A stretch of DNA of 64,000 nucleotides, from assembly GCF_000516555.1 (NCBI RefSeq), contig NZ_AZSJ01000007.1, forward strand, positions 1,245,179-1,309,178. The letters are read 5' to 3'. Below the pieces are notes generated by a model. It had not been told where the DNA came from. It saw nothing but the letters and a program-made list of their open reading frames with translations, and did no database searches. This document shows positions 18,945-27,956 of the stretch, piece by piece. Made by a program: the position numbers and the translations under genes. This stretch comes from Afipia sp. P52-10 (GTDB lineage: Bacteria; Pseudomonadota; Alphaproteobacteria; Rhizobiales; Xanthobacteraceae). How positions within the stretch are numbered: the stretch's first letter is position 1; the number at the start of each line of letters is the position of its first letter.

Positions 18945-19826
18945 TCAGGCGGCGGGCTCGCTGATGACGGAGGGTTCGGGTAAGGCGGGACGCACCACCG
19001 GCACATTGCGCGGGTCGTGGTTCTTCGCCGTCTGGGTGAAGGACTTGCTGCGGCTTACCAGGAAGTCGATGATGTGATTGCGCAGGCCGTAGTAGTGCGG
19101 GTGGCGATGGATATCGATGCGCGCGCGATCCTTGGGCAGCGGATTTTCGAGGATCTCGGCGAGCACGGCACCGGGGCCGTTGGTCATCAGGATGATCTTG
19201 TCGGCCAGATAGATCGCCTCATCGACATCATGGGTGATCATGAAGGTGGTCTGCCCCGTCTCCAGGCAGATGCGGCGCACCTCGTCCTGCAGCGTGCCGC
19301 GCGTCAGCGCATCGAGCGCCGAGAACGGCTCGTCCATCAGCATCATCTTCGGCGTGATCGACAGCGCACGCGCGATGCCGACCCGCTGCTTCATGCCGCC
19401 GGAAAGCTCCGACGGTCGCTTGTGCTCGGAACCAGTCAAGCCGACGAGATCGATGAACTTCTGCGCGTGCGCCCTGACCTTCGCTGCGCTCCAGTCCCGC
19501 CATTTCGACGACACCGCGAAGGCGACATTGCCGAGAACCGAGCGCCAGGGCAGCAGCGCGTGGCTCTGGAAGATCACCGCGCGATCAAGGCTTGGACCTT
19601 CGATCGCCTGTCCATCGACGATCACCGTCCCCTCGCTCGGCTGATCGAGGCCCGCGAGGATGTTCAGCACGGTGGTCTTGCCGCAACCGGAATGACCGAT
19701 CACGCAGCAGAACTCGCCGCGCTTGATCGGCAGCCACAGGTTCTCGAAGATCGTAGTCGAGCCGCCGGAGGGGCCGGGATAGCGCTTGGCAATCCCTTCG
19801 ATCGAGACAAATCGTTCGTCGGACAC
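18945..19826 (-). CDS. Cyanate/nitrate-type ABC transporter ATP-binding protein
   Basis: 293 aa. The start is the GTG at 19826, preceded by ggag eight bases upstream and overlapping nothing; a longer open frame into the permease is spurious. Walker A GHSGCGKT is at about residues 44-51, the signature LSGGMKQR and Walker B MMLMDEPFSALDA follow, and the H-loop is ITHDVDEA. It belongs to the NrtD/CynD/TauB group. The C-terminus carries an extension after HIIDFLVSRS. It is five bases downstream of the permease gene. Confidence 0.94.
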   Translation of the reverse strand: MSDERFVSIEGIAKRYPGPSGGSTTIFENLWLPIKRGEFCCVIGHSGCGKTTVLNILAGLDQPSEGTVIVDGQAIEGPSLDRAVIFQSHALLPWRSVLGNVAFAVSSKWRDWSAAKVRAHAQKFIDLVGLTGSEHKRPSELSGGMKQRVGIARALSITPKMMLMDEPFSALDALTRGTLQDEVRRICLETGQTTFMITHDVDEAIYLADKIILMTNGPGAVLAEILENPLPKDRARIDIHRHPHYYGLRNHIIDFLVSRSKSFTQTAKNHDPRNVPVVRPALPEPSVISEPAA

Positions 19827-19831
19827 GTCGC

Positions 19832-20671
19832 TTACTCCGGGAAGGTGACCATACGCGCGAACCGCGCCAGGATCTGGTCGAGGATCATGCCGATCAGCCC
19901 GATGAAGAGGATGGCGATGATGACGTTGGTGATCGAAAGGTTGTTCCACTCGTTCCAGACGAAGTAGCCAATGCCGGTGCCGCCCACGAGCATTTCGGCC
20001 GCGACGATCACCAGCCAGGCGATGCCGATGGAGATCCGCATGCCGGTGAGGATGGTCGGTGCGGCGGCCGGCAGGATCACCGTGAAGGCGCGGCGCACAT
20101 TGCCCACCTCCAGCGTGCGGGCGACGTTGATCCACTCTTTGCGGACGGCGGCAACGCCGAATGCGGTATTGATCAGCATCGGCCACAGCGCACAGATGAA
20201 GATCACGAAGATCGCCGAAACGCTGGAATCCTTGATCGTGTAGAGCGCGAGCGGCATCCACGCCAACGGCGAGATCGGCTTGAGGATCTGAATGAACGGA
20301 TCAAGCGCCTTGCTCATCAAGGGCGACATGCCGATCAGGAAGCCGAGCGGCGCGGCGAACACCACCGCCAGCAGATAGCCGAGCAGGACGCGCGCGATCG
20401 AGTAGCCGAGCTGGATGCCCAGCCCCTTGTCGTTCGGACCCTTGTCGTAGAACGGGCTCTTGATGTGCTCCCAGAGCTTGGCACCGACGTCGAGCGGGCC
20501 CGGCATCGCCGACTTGCCCTGCGTCGCCGTCGCGCCCATCAGCCGTGCATATTCCGGACTCATCGTCGCGGTGGCGCCGGTCCCGCGAGTGGCGATATGC
20601 CAACCGATGAGAAAGACAAGCAGCAGCGCGACCGAAACGATCGCAGCGCGCAGAGATAGTGAGCTCGGCAT
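19832..20671 (-). CDS. Cyanate/nitrate-type ABC transporter permease
   Basis: 279 aa inner-membrane protein of the BPD permease superfamily. The first helix (residues 7-25) is followed by a periplasmic loop with PEYARLMGATATQG and FYDKGPNDKG, then five more helices. The cytoplasmic EAA-type loop is seen at WINVARTLEVGNVRRAFTVILPAA. The ATG at 20671 lies two bases after the stop of the binding protein gene and is preceded by aaaaaggcgagctgacg. Substrate is inferred from cynS in the operon. Confidence 0.93.
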   Translation of the reverse strand: MPSSLSLRAAIVSVALLLVFLIGWHIATRGTGATATMSPEYARLMGATATQGKSAMPGPLDVGAKLWEHIKSPFYDKGPNDKGLGIQLGYSIARVLLGYLLAVVFAAPLGFLIGMSPLMSKALDPFIQILKPISPLAWMPLALYTIKDSSVSAIFVIFICALWPMLINTAFGVAAVRKEWINVARTLEVGNVRRAFTVILPAAAPTILTGMRISIGIAWLVIVAAEMLVGGTGIGYFVWNEWNNLSITNVIIAILFIGLIGMILDQILARFARMVTFPE

Positions 20672-20673
20672 CG

Positions 20674-22059
20674 TCAGCTCGCCTTTTTGATGGCGAAGCT
20701 GTCGAGATAGGCGGCGGGCTTCGCGGGATCGAAGGTCTTGCCCATCACCGAGAACGACTTGCTGGTGGTTACCGGCGGCGTCAGACCGGCTTCTGTCATC
20801 AGCTTGGTCGTATCGGTTGCCAGATAGACCTGCTTGGCGATGCCGGCATAGTCGACCTCGCCCTTGATCTGCCCCCAGCGCTTCATCTGGGTCATGATCC
20901 AGATCGCGAACGACTCCCACGGGAACGGATCGAAATCGAGCCGCTTGGCGTCGGTCTTCACGTTGCCGAGGCCGTCGGCGAAGGTGCCGGTGAGAATCTG
21001 CTCCAGCACGATCTCCGGCTGGTTGATGTAGTTCGCAGGCGCAATCGCTGCGGCGATCTGCTTGCGATTCTCGGCCTTCGCGGCGAACGCGGTCGCCTCG
21101 ATGATGGCCCGCAACAGCGCCGCGTAGCTGTTCGGCGCAGCGCTGATGAACTCCCGCGACGCCGCAAACGCGCAGCACGGGTGGCCGTCCCACATCTCCT
21201 TCGACAGCATGTGAATGAAGCCGACGCCGTCATAGACCGCACGCTGGTTCATCGGATCGGGGCCGAGGAAGCCGTCGATGTTGTCGGCGCGCAGGTTGGC
21301 GACCATTTCCGGTGGCGGCACCGCGCGGATCTGCACGTCGGTATCTGGATCGATGCCGTGCTCCGCGAGATAGTAGCGCAGCAGGTAGTTGTGCATCGAG
21401 TAGTCGAACGGCACCGCGAACTTGAAACCCTTCCAGCTCTTCGGGTCGCGCTTGTCCTTGTGCTTGACCGACAGCGTGATCGCCTGGCCGTTGATGTTCT
21501 CGATCGCAGGTACCGCAAACGGCACCGGCGTCGAGCCGACACCCATGGTGATGGCGATCGGCATCGGCGACAGCATGTGCGCCGCGTCGTATTCCTTGTT
21601 CAACGTCTTGTCACGGATCACCGCCCAGCCGGCGGTCTTGATCACCTCAACATTGAGGCCCTGCTTGGAATAGAACCCCATCGGCGCCGCCATGATGATC
21701 GGCGTGGCGCAGGTGATCGGGATGAAGCCGACCTTGAGATCCTTCTTCTCGAGTGCACCGCCCTGCGCGAATACCTCCGTCGCGGTCTTGAGCGGGAAGA
21801 CCTGCGACAGCGCGGCGACGGCGGTCGAGGCACCGACCGATTTCAGGAAGGCTCGCCGGCTGGCGTCCTTGGGAAACACCGCGCGCATCACCGCGGAAGC
21901 GACGACCCCTTCGAACCGCTTCTCCTCACTCTCGACCGCCGCGCACTGGAGCTGCAGCCTCAGATCGTCGTCATGGGCGCTCGCGCTGGCGTGACGGCCG
22001 CAGCTGCAGCCGGAGGTCAACGCGCGGTCTGGATCGAACGGATTATCGAAGGTCGGCAT
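20674..22059 (-). CDS. CmpA/NrtA-type substrate-binding protein, Tat-exported
   Basis: 461 aa periplasmic binding protein of the nitrate/bicarbonate/cyanate group. The ATG at 22059 follows agggagagtgcc; the upstream in-frame ATG at 22110 lies inside the sigma-54 promoter and so would not be transcribed from it. A twin-arginine motif SRRAFLK sits unusually deep, at R68-R69, after a Cys-bearing leader (SGCSCGRHAS). Family blocks include VGFIPITCATPI, KTAGWAVIRDK and FLGPDPMNQRAV. First gene of the transporter-cynS operon, which suggests cyanate as ligand; nitrate or another small anion is possible. Confidence 0.92.
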   Translation of the reverse strand: MPTFDNPFDPDRALTSGCSCGRHASASAHDDDLRLQLQCAAVESEEKRFEGVVASAVMRAVFPKDASRRAFLKSVGASTAVAALSQVFPLKTATEVFAQGGALEKKDLKVGFIPITCATPIIMAAPMGFYSKQGLNVEVIKTAGWAVIRDKTLNKEYDAAHMLSPMPIAITMGVGSTPVPFAVPAIENINGQAITLSVKHKDKRDPKSWKGFKFAVPFDYSMHNYLLRYYLAEHGIDPDTDVQIRAVPPPEMVANLRADNIDGFLGPDPMNQRAVYDGVGFIHMLSKEMWDGHPCCAFAASREFISAAPNSYAALLRAIIEATAFAAKAENRKQIAAAIAPANYINQPEIVLEQILTGTFADGLGNVKTDAKRLDFDPFPWESFAIWIMTQMKRWGQIKGEVDYAGIAKQVYLATDTTKLMTEAGLTPPVTTSKSFSVMGKTFDPAKPAAYLDSFAIKKAS

Positions 22060-22098
22060 GGCACTCTCCCTGCTGGGCCGGCGGCTGCCTGGAGAATG

Positions 22099-22114
22099 AG
22101 CAAGGAGCATGCCA
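22099..22114 (-). promoter_or_regulatory. Sigma-54 promoter of the cyanate operon
   Basis: Read on the minus strand the sequence is TGGCATGCTCCTTGCT, matching the -24/-12 consensus TGGCACG-N4-TTGCW at every defined base but one, with exact spacing. It predicts a transcript start near 22088, about 30 bases before the binding protein ATG. The divergent gene encodes a sigma-54 activator. Confidence 0.85.
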
Positions 22115-22172
22115 TCGCCGAAGGTGAGGATTTATCAAGCAACATCAATGATATTGCGACACTTTGACTTCA

Positions 22173-22223
22173 ACGAATTTTCGTAATAAACGAATTATCG
22201 TAATCCATAATACGAATTATCGT
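22173..22223. promoter_or_regulatory. Three dyad boxes, probable activator (enhancer) sites
   Basis: Three 12-base boxes with ACGA/TCGT arms: ACGAATTTTCGT at 22173..22184, ACGAATTATCGT at 22190..22201 and again at 22212..22223. Their centres are about 90, 107 and 129 bases upstream of the predicted sigma-54 transcript start, the usual place for enhancer sites. The third touches the start region of the activator gene, so autoregulation is likely. Confidence 0.75.
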
Positions 22224-22230
22224 GACACTG

Positions 22231-24144
22231 ATGAACGTCAGCCTGCCCGTGGGCGACACCCCGCCGATGAGCGCCGAAGAGGCGGCGGCACGCGCCACCG
22301 CCTTCGACTTCTCGGTCGACGCGATGCTGCTGATCGACCCGCATGCGGATGCGATCCTGGAAGCCAATGCTGCCGCCTGCGCGTTGCTCGGCTATGACCG
22401 CGCCACGCTGCGGCAGATGAAGCTGACGCTGCTGCACGAAGGTCAGGTGCCCTCCCTGATCGTCTTCACCCAGGCCGTGTTCGCGAAGAACACTTACTGG
22501 ACGACGTCGCTGACGCCGCGCCATGCCACCGGCAAGAAGCTGCAGCTCGAATACGCCGGCTCGCTGATCCCGCAAGGTGACCGACCACTGGTGCTACTGG
22601 TGCTGAGCGACCTGCAGCAACGGCGCAGGCGGAGCCTCGATGCCGCCGCCGAGGACCACATGCGCAGCGGCATTGCCGCCTGGCAGCATATGGAGCGCGT
22701 GTTCCGCGACATCGAACGCGAGAACCAGCTGATCCTGCGCGCGGCCGGCGAAGGCATCTACGGCGTCAATTCCGAGGGCAAGACCACCTTCGTCAATCCG
22801 GCAGCCGAACGCATGCTGGGCTGGTCGGCGGAGGAATTGGTCGGCCGCGACATCCACCCGATCGTCCATCACACCCACCATGATGGCCGGCACTATCCGC
22901 ACGAGGATTGCCCGATCTACGCGGCGTTTCGCGACGGAGCGGTGCACAAGGTCGATGGCGAAGTGTTCTGGCGCAAGGACGGAACGCCAGTCTGGGTCGA
23001 ATACACATCGACGCCGATCCGCGATCGCGGGATCGTCGTCGGCGCCGTGATCGTCTTCCACGACGTCACCGAGCGGCGCGAGTCGGAAGAAAAACTGCGC
23101 GCAGCGCTGGCCGAAGTCGACCGCCTGCGCGAACGGCTCGAGCAGGAAAATGCTTATCTACAGGAAGAGATCCGCATCGAGATCAATCCGCATGGCATCA
23201 TCGGCCACAGTGCGGCGATCCAGAAGACGTTGCGGCAGGTACAGCTCGTGGCGCCCACCGATGCGTCGGTGATGATCCACGGCGAGTCCGGCACCGGCAA
23301 AGAGCTCGTGGCGCGCGCCATCCACGAAGCCAGCGAACGCCGCGATCGGCCGTTGATCCGGGTCAACTGCGCCGCCATTCCGCGCGAACTGTTCGAGAGC
23401 GAATTCTTCGGCCACGTCAAAGGCGCTTTCACTGGAGCGCTGCGCGATCGCATCGGCCGCTTCGAACTGGCCGACGGCGGCACACTGTTTCTCGACGAGG
23501 TCGGCGAAATCCCGCTCGAACTGCAAGGCAAGCTGCTGCGCGTCTTGCAGGAGGGCCATTTTGAGCGCGTCGGCGAGGAGAAGACCCGCAGCGTCGATGT
23601 GCGCGTGATCGCGGCCACCAACCGTGATCTGAAGCAGGAGGTGCAGCGCGGACGGTTCCGCGAGGACCTCTATTTCCGCCTCAACGTGTTTCCGATCGAA
23701 ACGCTGCCGCTGCGTGAGCGACGCGAGGACATCCCGCTGCTCGCCCAGCATTTCCTTTCCAACGAGACCAGTGAGCGTAAGGGCGGCCTGCGGCTGTCCG
23801 AAGCCGATGCGCGCCGGTTATCGCGCTACGACTGGCCGGGCAATGTACGCGAACTGCAAAACGTCATCGAACGTGCGGTGATTCTGTCACAGAATGGCCG
23901 ATTGCGTATCGATCTGCCCGACCAGACGCCGCATGCGCCGATTGCCGATGGCGGCAAGGAAGCAAAGCCCGCGGTCATGACCGAGGGCGAAGTCCGCGGT
24001 CTCGAGCGCGCCAATATCGTTGCCGCGCTGAGAGCCACCGGCGGCAAGATCTTCGGTCCGGGCGGCGCCGCCGAGCTGATGGACATGAAGCCGACGACGC
24101 TCGCCTCACGCATCAAGGCCCTGAAGATCGAGGCACGCGGGTAG
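22231..24144 (+). CDS. PAS-domain sigma-54-dependent transcriptional activator
   Basis: 637 aa enhancer-binding protein. I prefer the ATG at 22231; a GTG at 22222 lies within the third dyad box. Two PAS domains are seen at about residues 20-120 and 160-280, then a coiled coil, then an AAA+ domain with Walker A GESGTGKE (351-358), the sigma-54 contact loop GAFTGA (398-403), Walker [12 protein letters not shown] and the arginine-bearing [10 protein letters not shown] block. A Fis-type HTH ends the protein. It is divergent from the cyanate operon and is its likely activator. The signal sensed by the PAS domains is unknown. Confidence 0.93.
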   Translation: MNVSLPVGDTPPMSAEEAAARATAFDFSVDAMLLIDPHADAILEANAAACALLGYDRATLRQMKLTLLHEGQVPSLIVFTQAVFAKNTYWTTSLTPRHATGKKLQLEYAGSLIPQGDRPLVLLVLSDLQQRRRRSLDAAAEDHMRSGIAAWQHMERVFRDIERENQLILRAAGEGIYGVNSEGKTTFVNPAAERMLGWSAEELVGRDIHPIVHHTHHDGRHYPHEDCPIYAAFRDGAVHKVDGEVFWRKDGTPVWVEYTSTPIRDRGIVVGAVIVFHDVTERRESEEKLRAALAEVDRLRERLEQENAYLQEEIRIEINPHGIIGHSAAIQKTLRQVQLVAPTDASVMIHGESGTGKELVARAIHEASERRDRPLIRVNCAAIPRELFESEFFGHVKGAFTGALRDRIGRFELADGGTLFLDEVGEIPLELQGKLLRVLQEGHFERVGEEKTRSVDVRVIAATNRDLKQEVQRGRFREDLYFRLNVFPIETLPLRERREDIPLLAQHFLSNETSERKGGLRLSEADARRLSRYDWPGNVRELQNVIERAVILSQNGRLRIDLPDQTPHAPIADGGKEAKPAVMTEGEVRGLERANIVAALRATGGKIFGPGGAAELMDMKPTTLASRIKALKIEARG

Positions 24145-24171
24145 GAGCGGAACCGCGCTCGCGTACGACCA

Positions 24172-25377
24172 TCACGAGGCAGCGTGCGCCATCCGCTGTT
24201 CGATCGCTGCAAGCGCGCGCTCGAGATCGGTTTGCACGTCCGCCTCGGCGATATCGGCTACCCGGTAGCCCCGCGCCTCAAGCCACTGGCGCCGCTCGCT
24301 GCGATCCTTCGCGACCTCATCCGTCTCGTTCACGCCGACCAACTCGATGGCCAGGCGCAGCGGGAAGGAGACGAAGTCGGGAATTTGCCGACCCACCGGG
24401 GTCTGCCGCTTGAACTGCCCGGCAAACCGGCGATCTTTCGTCAGCGCCTTCCACAAGACTCGCTCGGCATCCGAGGTGTTCCGCCGCAGCAGCCGCGCGA
24501 GCCCGCGCACCGGCCCCTGCTCCGCCGGCATGCGTCCGGAGCCATCCTTCGCCAGCAGAGCCCGCAGCCGCATCGCCTCGTCGCTGTCGAGCACGCCACC
24601 GCGTGCCGGCCCCTTCCTTCCTTCGGCAATCGCCTTGATCGCGCCGTGCAACGTCTGCATGTCCTGCTGTGTCGGCTCCATCCGCGTGAAGATGTTGCGC
24701 AGATTGACGATCATGGTGTCGCGCTTTTCAGGCGGCCGCAAGAATTCGACGCGATCGAGCTCCGCAACGAGCGTCTCGAAGAAGGCCTGCATCTGCGCCT
24801 TGGCCGCGCGCTGCGACCGTTCGTTGGTCGCGAACGGCAACACGCCATCCCTGGCGTGCTTGAACCACTCATACCCCATCAGCAGCACGGCCTGCGCGAG
24901 GTTCAGCGAGGCGAACTCCGGCACCACCGGAAACGTGATGATACGGTCGGCAAGAGCCACCTCCTCGTTGGTCAGCCCCCACCGCTCGCGCCCGAACAGG
25001 ATCGCGACCTTGCCCTCTGCGGCGATCTCGCCCGCCATCGCCTGCGCGGCCTGCTCCGGCGCCTGCACTGGCTTCGCCTGATCGTGGGCGCGGGCAGTGG
25101 TGGCGAACACGAGCGAGCAGTCCGCGATCGCCGACTGCGGCGTCTCGAACAGTTGCGCGCCGTTGATGATCGCATCGGCGCCCGATGCAGCCCGCAAGGC
25201 GTGGATGTTCGGCCAACCATCGCGTGGGTTGACGATGCGCAATTGCGACAGGCCAAAGTTGCCCATCGCCCGCGCAGCCATGCCGATGTTCTGGCCAAGT
25301 TGCGGCTCGACCAGCACCACAATGGGCGCCGGCCCGCTCACGACCGCCTTGCCGGGTTTGGTTCCAGACTCCGTCAT
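24172..25377 (-). CDS. TrmJ-like RNA methyltransferase fused to a DUF559 domain
   Basis: 401 aa. Residues 15-260 are a SpoU/TrmJ-type 2'-O-ribose methyltransferase with VEPQLGQNIGMAARAMGNFG, LFGRERWGLTNEE and FASLNLAQAV, the three knot motifs. TrmJ modifies position 32 of tRNAs. Residues 293-401 look like a DUF559 domain, a Vsr/restriction-endonuclease-like fold: LRRNTSDAERVLWKAL, then QTPVGRQIPDFV, then RLAIELVG. The last motif usually reads ELDG, so one acidic residue seems replaced and nuclease activity may be lost. The fusion is odd and is discussed below. Confidence 0.88.
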   Translation of the reverse strand: MTESGTKPGKAVVSGPAPIVVLVEPQLGQNIGMAARAMGNFGLSQLRIVNPRDGWPNIHALRAASGADAIINGAQLFETPQSAIADCSLVFATTARAHDQAKPVQAPEQAAQAMAGEIAAEGKVAILFGRERWGLTNEEVALADRIITFPVVPEFASLNLAQAVLLMGYEWFKHARDGVLPFATNERSQRAAKAQMQAFFETLVAELDRVEFLRPPEKRDTMIVNLRNIFTRMEPTQQDMQTLHGAIKAIAEGRKGPARGGVLDSDEAMRLRALLAKDGSGRMPAEQGPVRGLARLLRRNTSDAERVLWKALTKDRRFAGQFKRQTPVGRQIPDFVSFPLRLAIELVGVNETDEVAKDRSERRQWLEARGYRVADIAEADVQTDLERALAAIEQRMAHAAS

Positions 25378-25483
25378 CCGTGTGTCATTTCCGTTTTCAC
25401 GGCTCCCCGTTTGCGCGTCTTGAGGATTTTCTCAAGCAAATAATGCAGCACGAAGCCCGAAGCATCGGAGAGACCGGTACTGC

Positions 25484-26392
25484 TCAACAGACGACGATAT
25501 CGACGATCCCATCGATCGCGCGCAGCGCGTCGATCGACTCGACAGGCGTCAGCGTCTCACCGAGGCGGCGTACCGTCCGGTAATTCGCGATCAGCAATTC
25601 GTCCAGCGCCCGCCGACGCTGCTCCGAGTAACGATAGGGCGCGTATTCGATCGCAAGCGGCACTTGGCCGAGATAATCGCCGAGTCCCTCGATCACCTCG
25701 GGTTCGAGCCCTTCCACATCGATCCAGACCAGACCGATGTCCTGCGGCCCGATCAGCGGCCGCAACTCGTCGTCGAGCCTCGCCATCGCCACCGGCACGC
25801 TGATTGTCCCGTCATATGAGGGACGGCGGCCGATCGCATGAGCCGCCTGATTTCTCGGATGCAGATGCAGAATGGCCTCCCCGGCTGCCTTGCCGAGCGC
25901 CTTGCCGATGGCTGTCACTCGCCCCGAAAGTTCGTTGATTGCGGCATTCATGCACAGCAGGCGAAGATTGCGCGGTTCCGGTTCAAAGGCGACGACGCGG
26001 GCGAAGGCGCCGCTCGTCAGGGCGTAGACCGTATGCGTCCCGATATTGGCGCCGACGTCGATGAACGCCTTGCCCTTGGGAGCCAGCCCTGCCTCCTCCA
26101 ACGCCCGCACGGCTTGCAGAAATTCTTCCCGCTGCCACTCACCGCGCCACATCAGATTGGATCCGACCACCCGGTCGGACGGATCGACGAAGAACTTGCC
26201 TCCAGGCAGTTCGCAATAAACGAGATGCCCCCGCGCCGAGACCGCGTTCAGAACCGTCTCCCGGAACGAGCGTGTTCCGAGCAACACAGGCTCGAGAAGC
26301 CGCCGCCGCAGCCGGCGCCGGAAGCGCCCGCCGAGCCCGCGCAGATTCTGCCATACGGTGAGTTCGTCCGTATCTCCGATGCCCTGGCTCAT
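25484..26392 (-). CDS. FkbM family methyltransferase
   Basis: 302 aa. FkbM-type SAM-dependent enzymes O-methylate sugars or other small molecules. The SAM-binding glycine motif FIDVGANIGTHT is at about residues 110-121, followed by VVAFEPEPRNLRLL and the family motif VWIDVEGLEPEVIEGL. The N-terminal 60 residues are arginine-rich (RFRRRLRRRLLEP). It is alone on the minus strand, divergent from icd, with no glycan cluster nearby, so the substrate cannot be named. Confidence 0.88.
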   Translation of the reverse strand: MSQGIGDTDELTVWQNLRGLGGRFRRRLRRRLLEPVLLGTRSFRETVLNAVSARGHLVYCELPGGKFFVDPSDRVVGSNLMWRGEWQREEFLQAVRALEEAGLAPKGKAFIDVGANIGTHTVYALTSGAFARVVAFEPEPRNLRLLCMNAAINELSGRVTAIGKALGKAAGEAILHLHPRNQAAHAIGRRPSYDGTISVPVAMARLDDELRPLIGPQDIGLVWIDVEGLEPEVIEGLGDYLGQVPLAIEYAPYRYSEQRRRALDELLIANYRTVRRLGETLTPVESIDALRAIDGIVDIVVC

Positions 26393-26554
26393 GGCACGAT
26401 CATGCCAAAGCAGGAAAACCCATACAACCGCTGCGGCTCAGGGCGTCCTTTTGACCACCTTCCGTGGAGCAAGGGGCGATGCTATAGCGGCCTGCGGAAG
26501 ACGAATCCGCCCCCCGGCCCACCGTCCTAAATTCAAGGTAAGGCTCTGTCCAAC

Positions 26555-27769
26555 ATGGCAAAAATCAAGGTGACCAACCCGGTCGTCGAACTCGACGGCG
26601 ACGAGATGACCCGGATCATCTGGCAGTACATCAAGGACAAGCTGATCCATCCCTACCTGGATGTCGAACTGCTGTATTTCGACCTCGGCATGGAATACCG
26701 CGACAAGACCAACGATCAGGTCACGATCGACGCGGCCAACGCCATCAAGCAGCACGGTGTCGGCGTCAAATGCGCCACCATCACCCCGGACGAAGCGCGG
26801 GTGAAGGAATTCAATCTTAAGGAGATGTGGAAGTCGCCGAACGGCACGATCCGCAACATCCTCGGCGGCGTGATCTTCCGCGAGCCGATCATCTGCAAGA
26901 ACGTGCCGCGTCTGGTGCCCGGCTGGACCAAGCCGATCATCATCGGCCGCCATGCTTTCGGCGATCAATACCGCGCCACCGACATCAAGTTCCCGAGCAA
27001 GGGCACGCTGTCGATGAAGTTCGTCGGCGAGGACGGCACGGTGATCGAGCGCGAGGTGTTCAAGGCGCCGGGCGGCGGCGTCGCCATGAGCATGTACAAC
27101 CTCGACGCCTCGATCATGGATTTCGCCCGCGCCTCCTTCAACTACGGTCTGCAGCGCAAGTATCCTGTCTACCTGTCGACCAAGAACACGATCCTGAAGG
27201 TCTATGACGGCCGCTTCAAGGACATCTTCCAGGACATCTACGATCGCGAGTTCAAGAAGCAGTTCGAAGAGAACGGCCTCACCTACGAGCATCGTCTGAT
27301 CGACGACATGGTCGCCTCGGCACTGAAGTGGTCCGGCGGTTATGTCTGGGCCTGTAAGAACTACGACGGCGACGTGCAGTCCGACACGGTTGCGCAGGGT
27401 TACGGCTCGCTCGGCCTGATGACCTCGGTGCTGCTGACGCCGGACGGCCAGACGATGGAAGCGGAAGCGGCGCACGGCACCGTGACCCGTCACTATCGCG
27501 AGCACCAGAAGGGCAAGGAGACCTCGACCAACTCCATCGCCTCGATCTTCGCCTGGACCCAGGGCCTGTCGCACCGCGCCAAGCTCGACGACAACAAGGA
27601 TCTCGCCAACTTCGCCACCACGCTGGAGAAAGTTTGCGTGGACACCGTCGAGTCCGGCTTCATGACCAAGGATCTCGCGCTGCTGGTCGGCGCCGAGCAG
27701 CGCTGGCTCTCGACCACCGGCTTCCTCGACAAGGTATCGGATAATCTGACCAAGGCGCTCGGCAAGTAA
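26555..27769 (+). CDS. icd: NADP-dependent isocitrate dehydrogenase
   Basis: 404 aa, of the eukaryote-like dimeric type II group. It oxidises isocitrate to 2-oxoglutarate in the TCA cycle. Motifs include [13 protein letters not shown] at the N-terminus, the substrate loop [32 protein letters not shown] and [18 protein letters not shown] strong terminator follows 27 bp after the stop. Confidence 0.98.
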   Translation: MAKIKVTNPVVELDGDEMTRIIWQYIKDKLIHPYLDVELLYFDLGMEYRDKTNDQVTIDAANAIKQHGVGVKCATITPDEARVKEFNLKEMWKSPNGTIRNILGGVIFREPIICKNVPRLVPGWTKPIIIGRHAFGDQYRATDIKFPSKGTLSMKFVGEDGTVIEREVFKAPGGGVAMSMYNLDASIMDFARASFNYGLQRKYPVYLSTKNTILKVYDGRFKDIFQDIYDREFKKQFEENGLTYEHRLIDDMVASALKWSGGYVWACKNYDGDVQSDTVAQGYGSLGLMTSVLLTPDGQTMEAEAAHGTVTRHYREHQKGKETSTNSIASIFAWTQGLSHRAKLDDNKDLANFATTLEKVCVDTVESGFMTKDLALLVGAEQRWLSTTGFLDKVSDNLTKALGK

Positions 27770-27795
27770 GCCCCGGTCTTGCATGCATCCATCAG

Positions 27796-27825
27796 GGGCG
27801 CCGGCGACGGCGCCCTTTTTGTTTT
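27796..27825 (+). terminator. Intrinsic terminator of icd
   Basis: Eight-base G/C arms gggcgccg / cggcgccc, 4-base loop, followed by tttttgtttt. Canonical Rho-independent terminator. Confidence 0.85.
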
Positions 27826-27956
27826 ACTGCGCCATCCCCGCTTCGGAACCAAACGCGTTCGAGCACAGGGAGGGTTCGTCCAAATCCGTCACATCAGGCG
27901 ACCACACACGGAATGCCGGACTCGACAAAGCCCTCTTTGCGTTTCACAACTCGACC

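Noticed and set aside
20659-22167. About 500-codon open frame opposite the permease and binding-protein genes
   Set aside because: Antisense shadow; composition is Arg/His/Asp-rich and it crosses the sigma-54 promoter and dyad boxes.
24184-25443. About 420-codon frame opposite the TrmJ-DUF559 gene
   Set aside because: No motif, shadow composition, and the opposite strand carries clear methyltransferase motifs.
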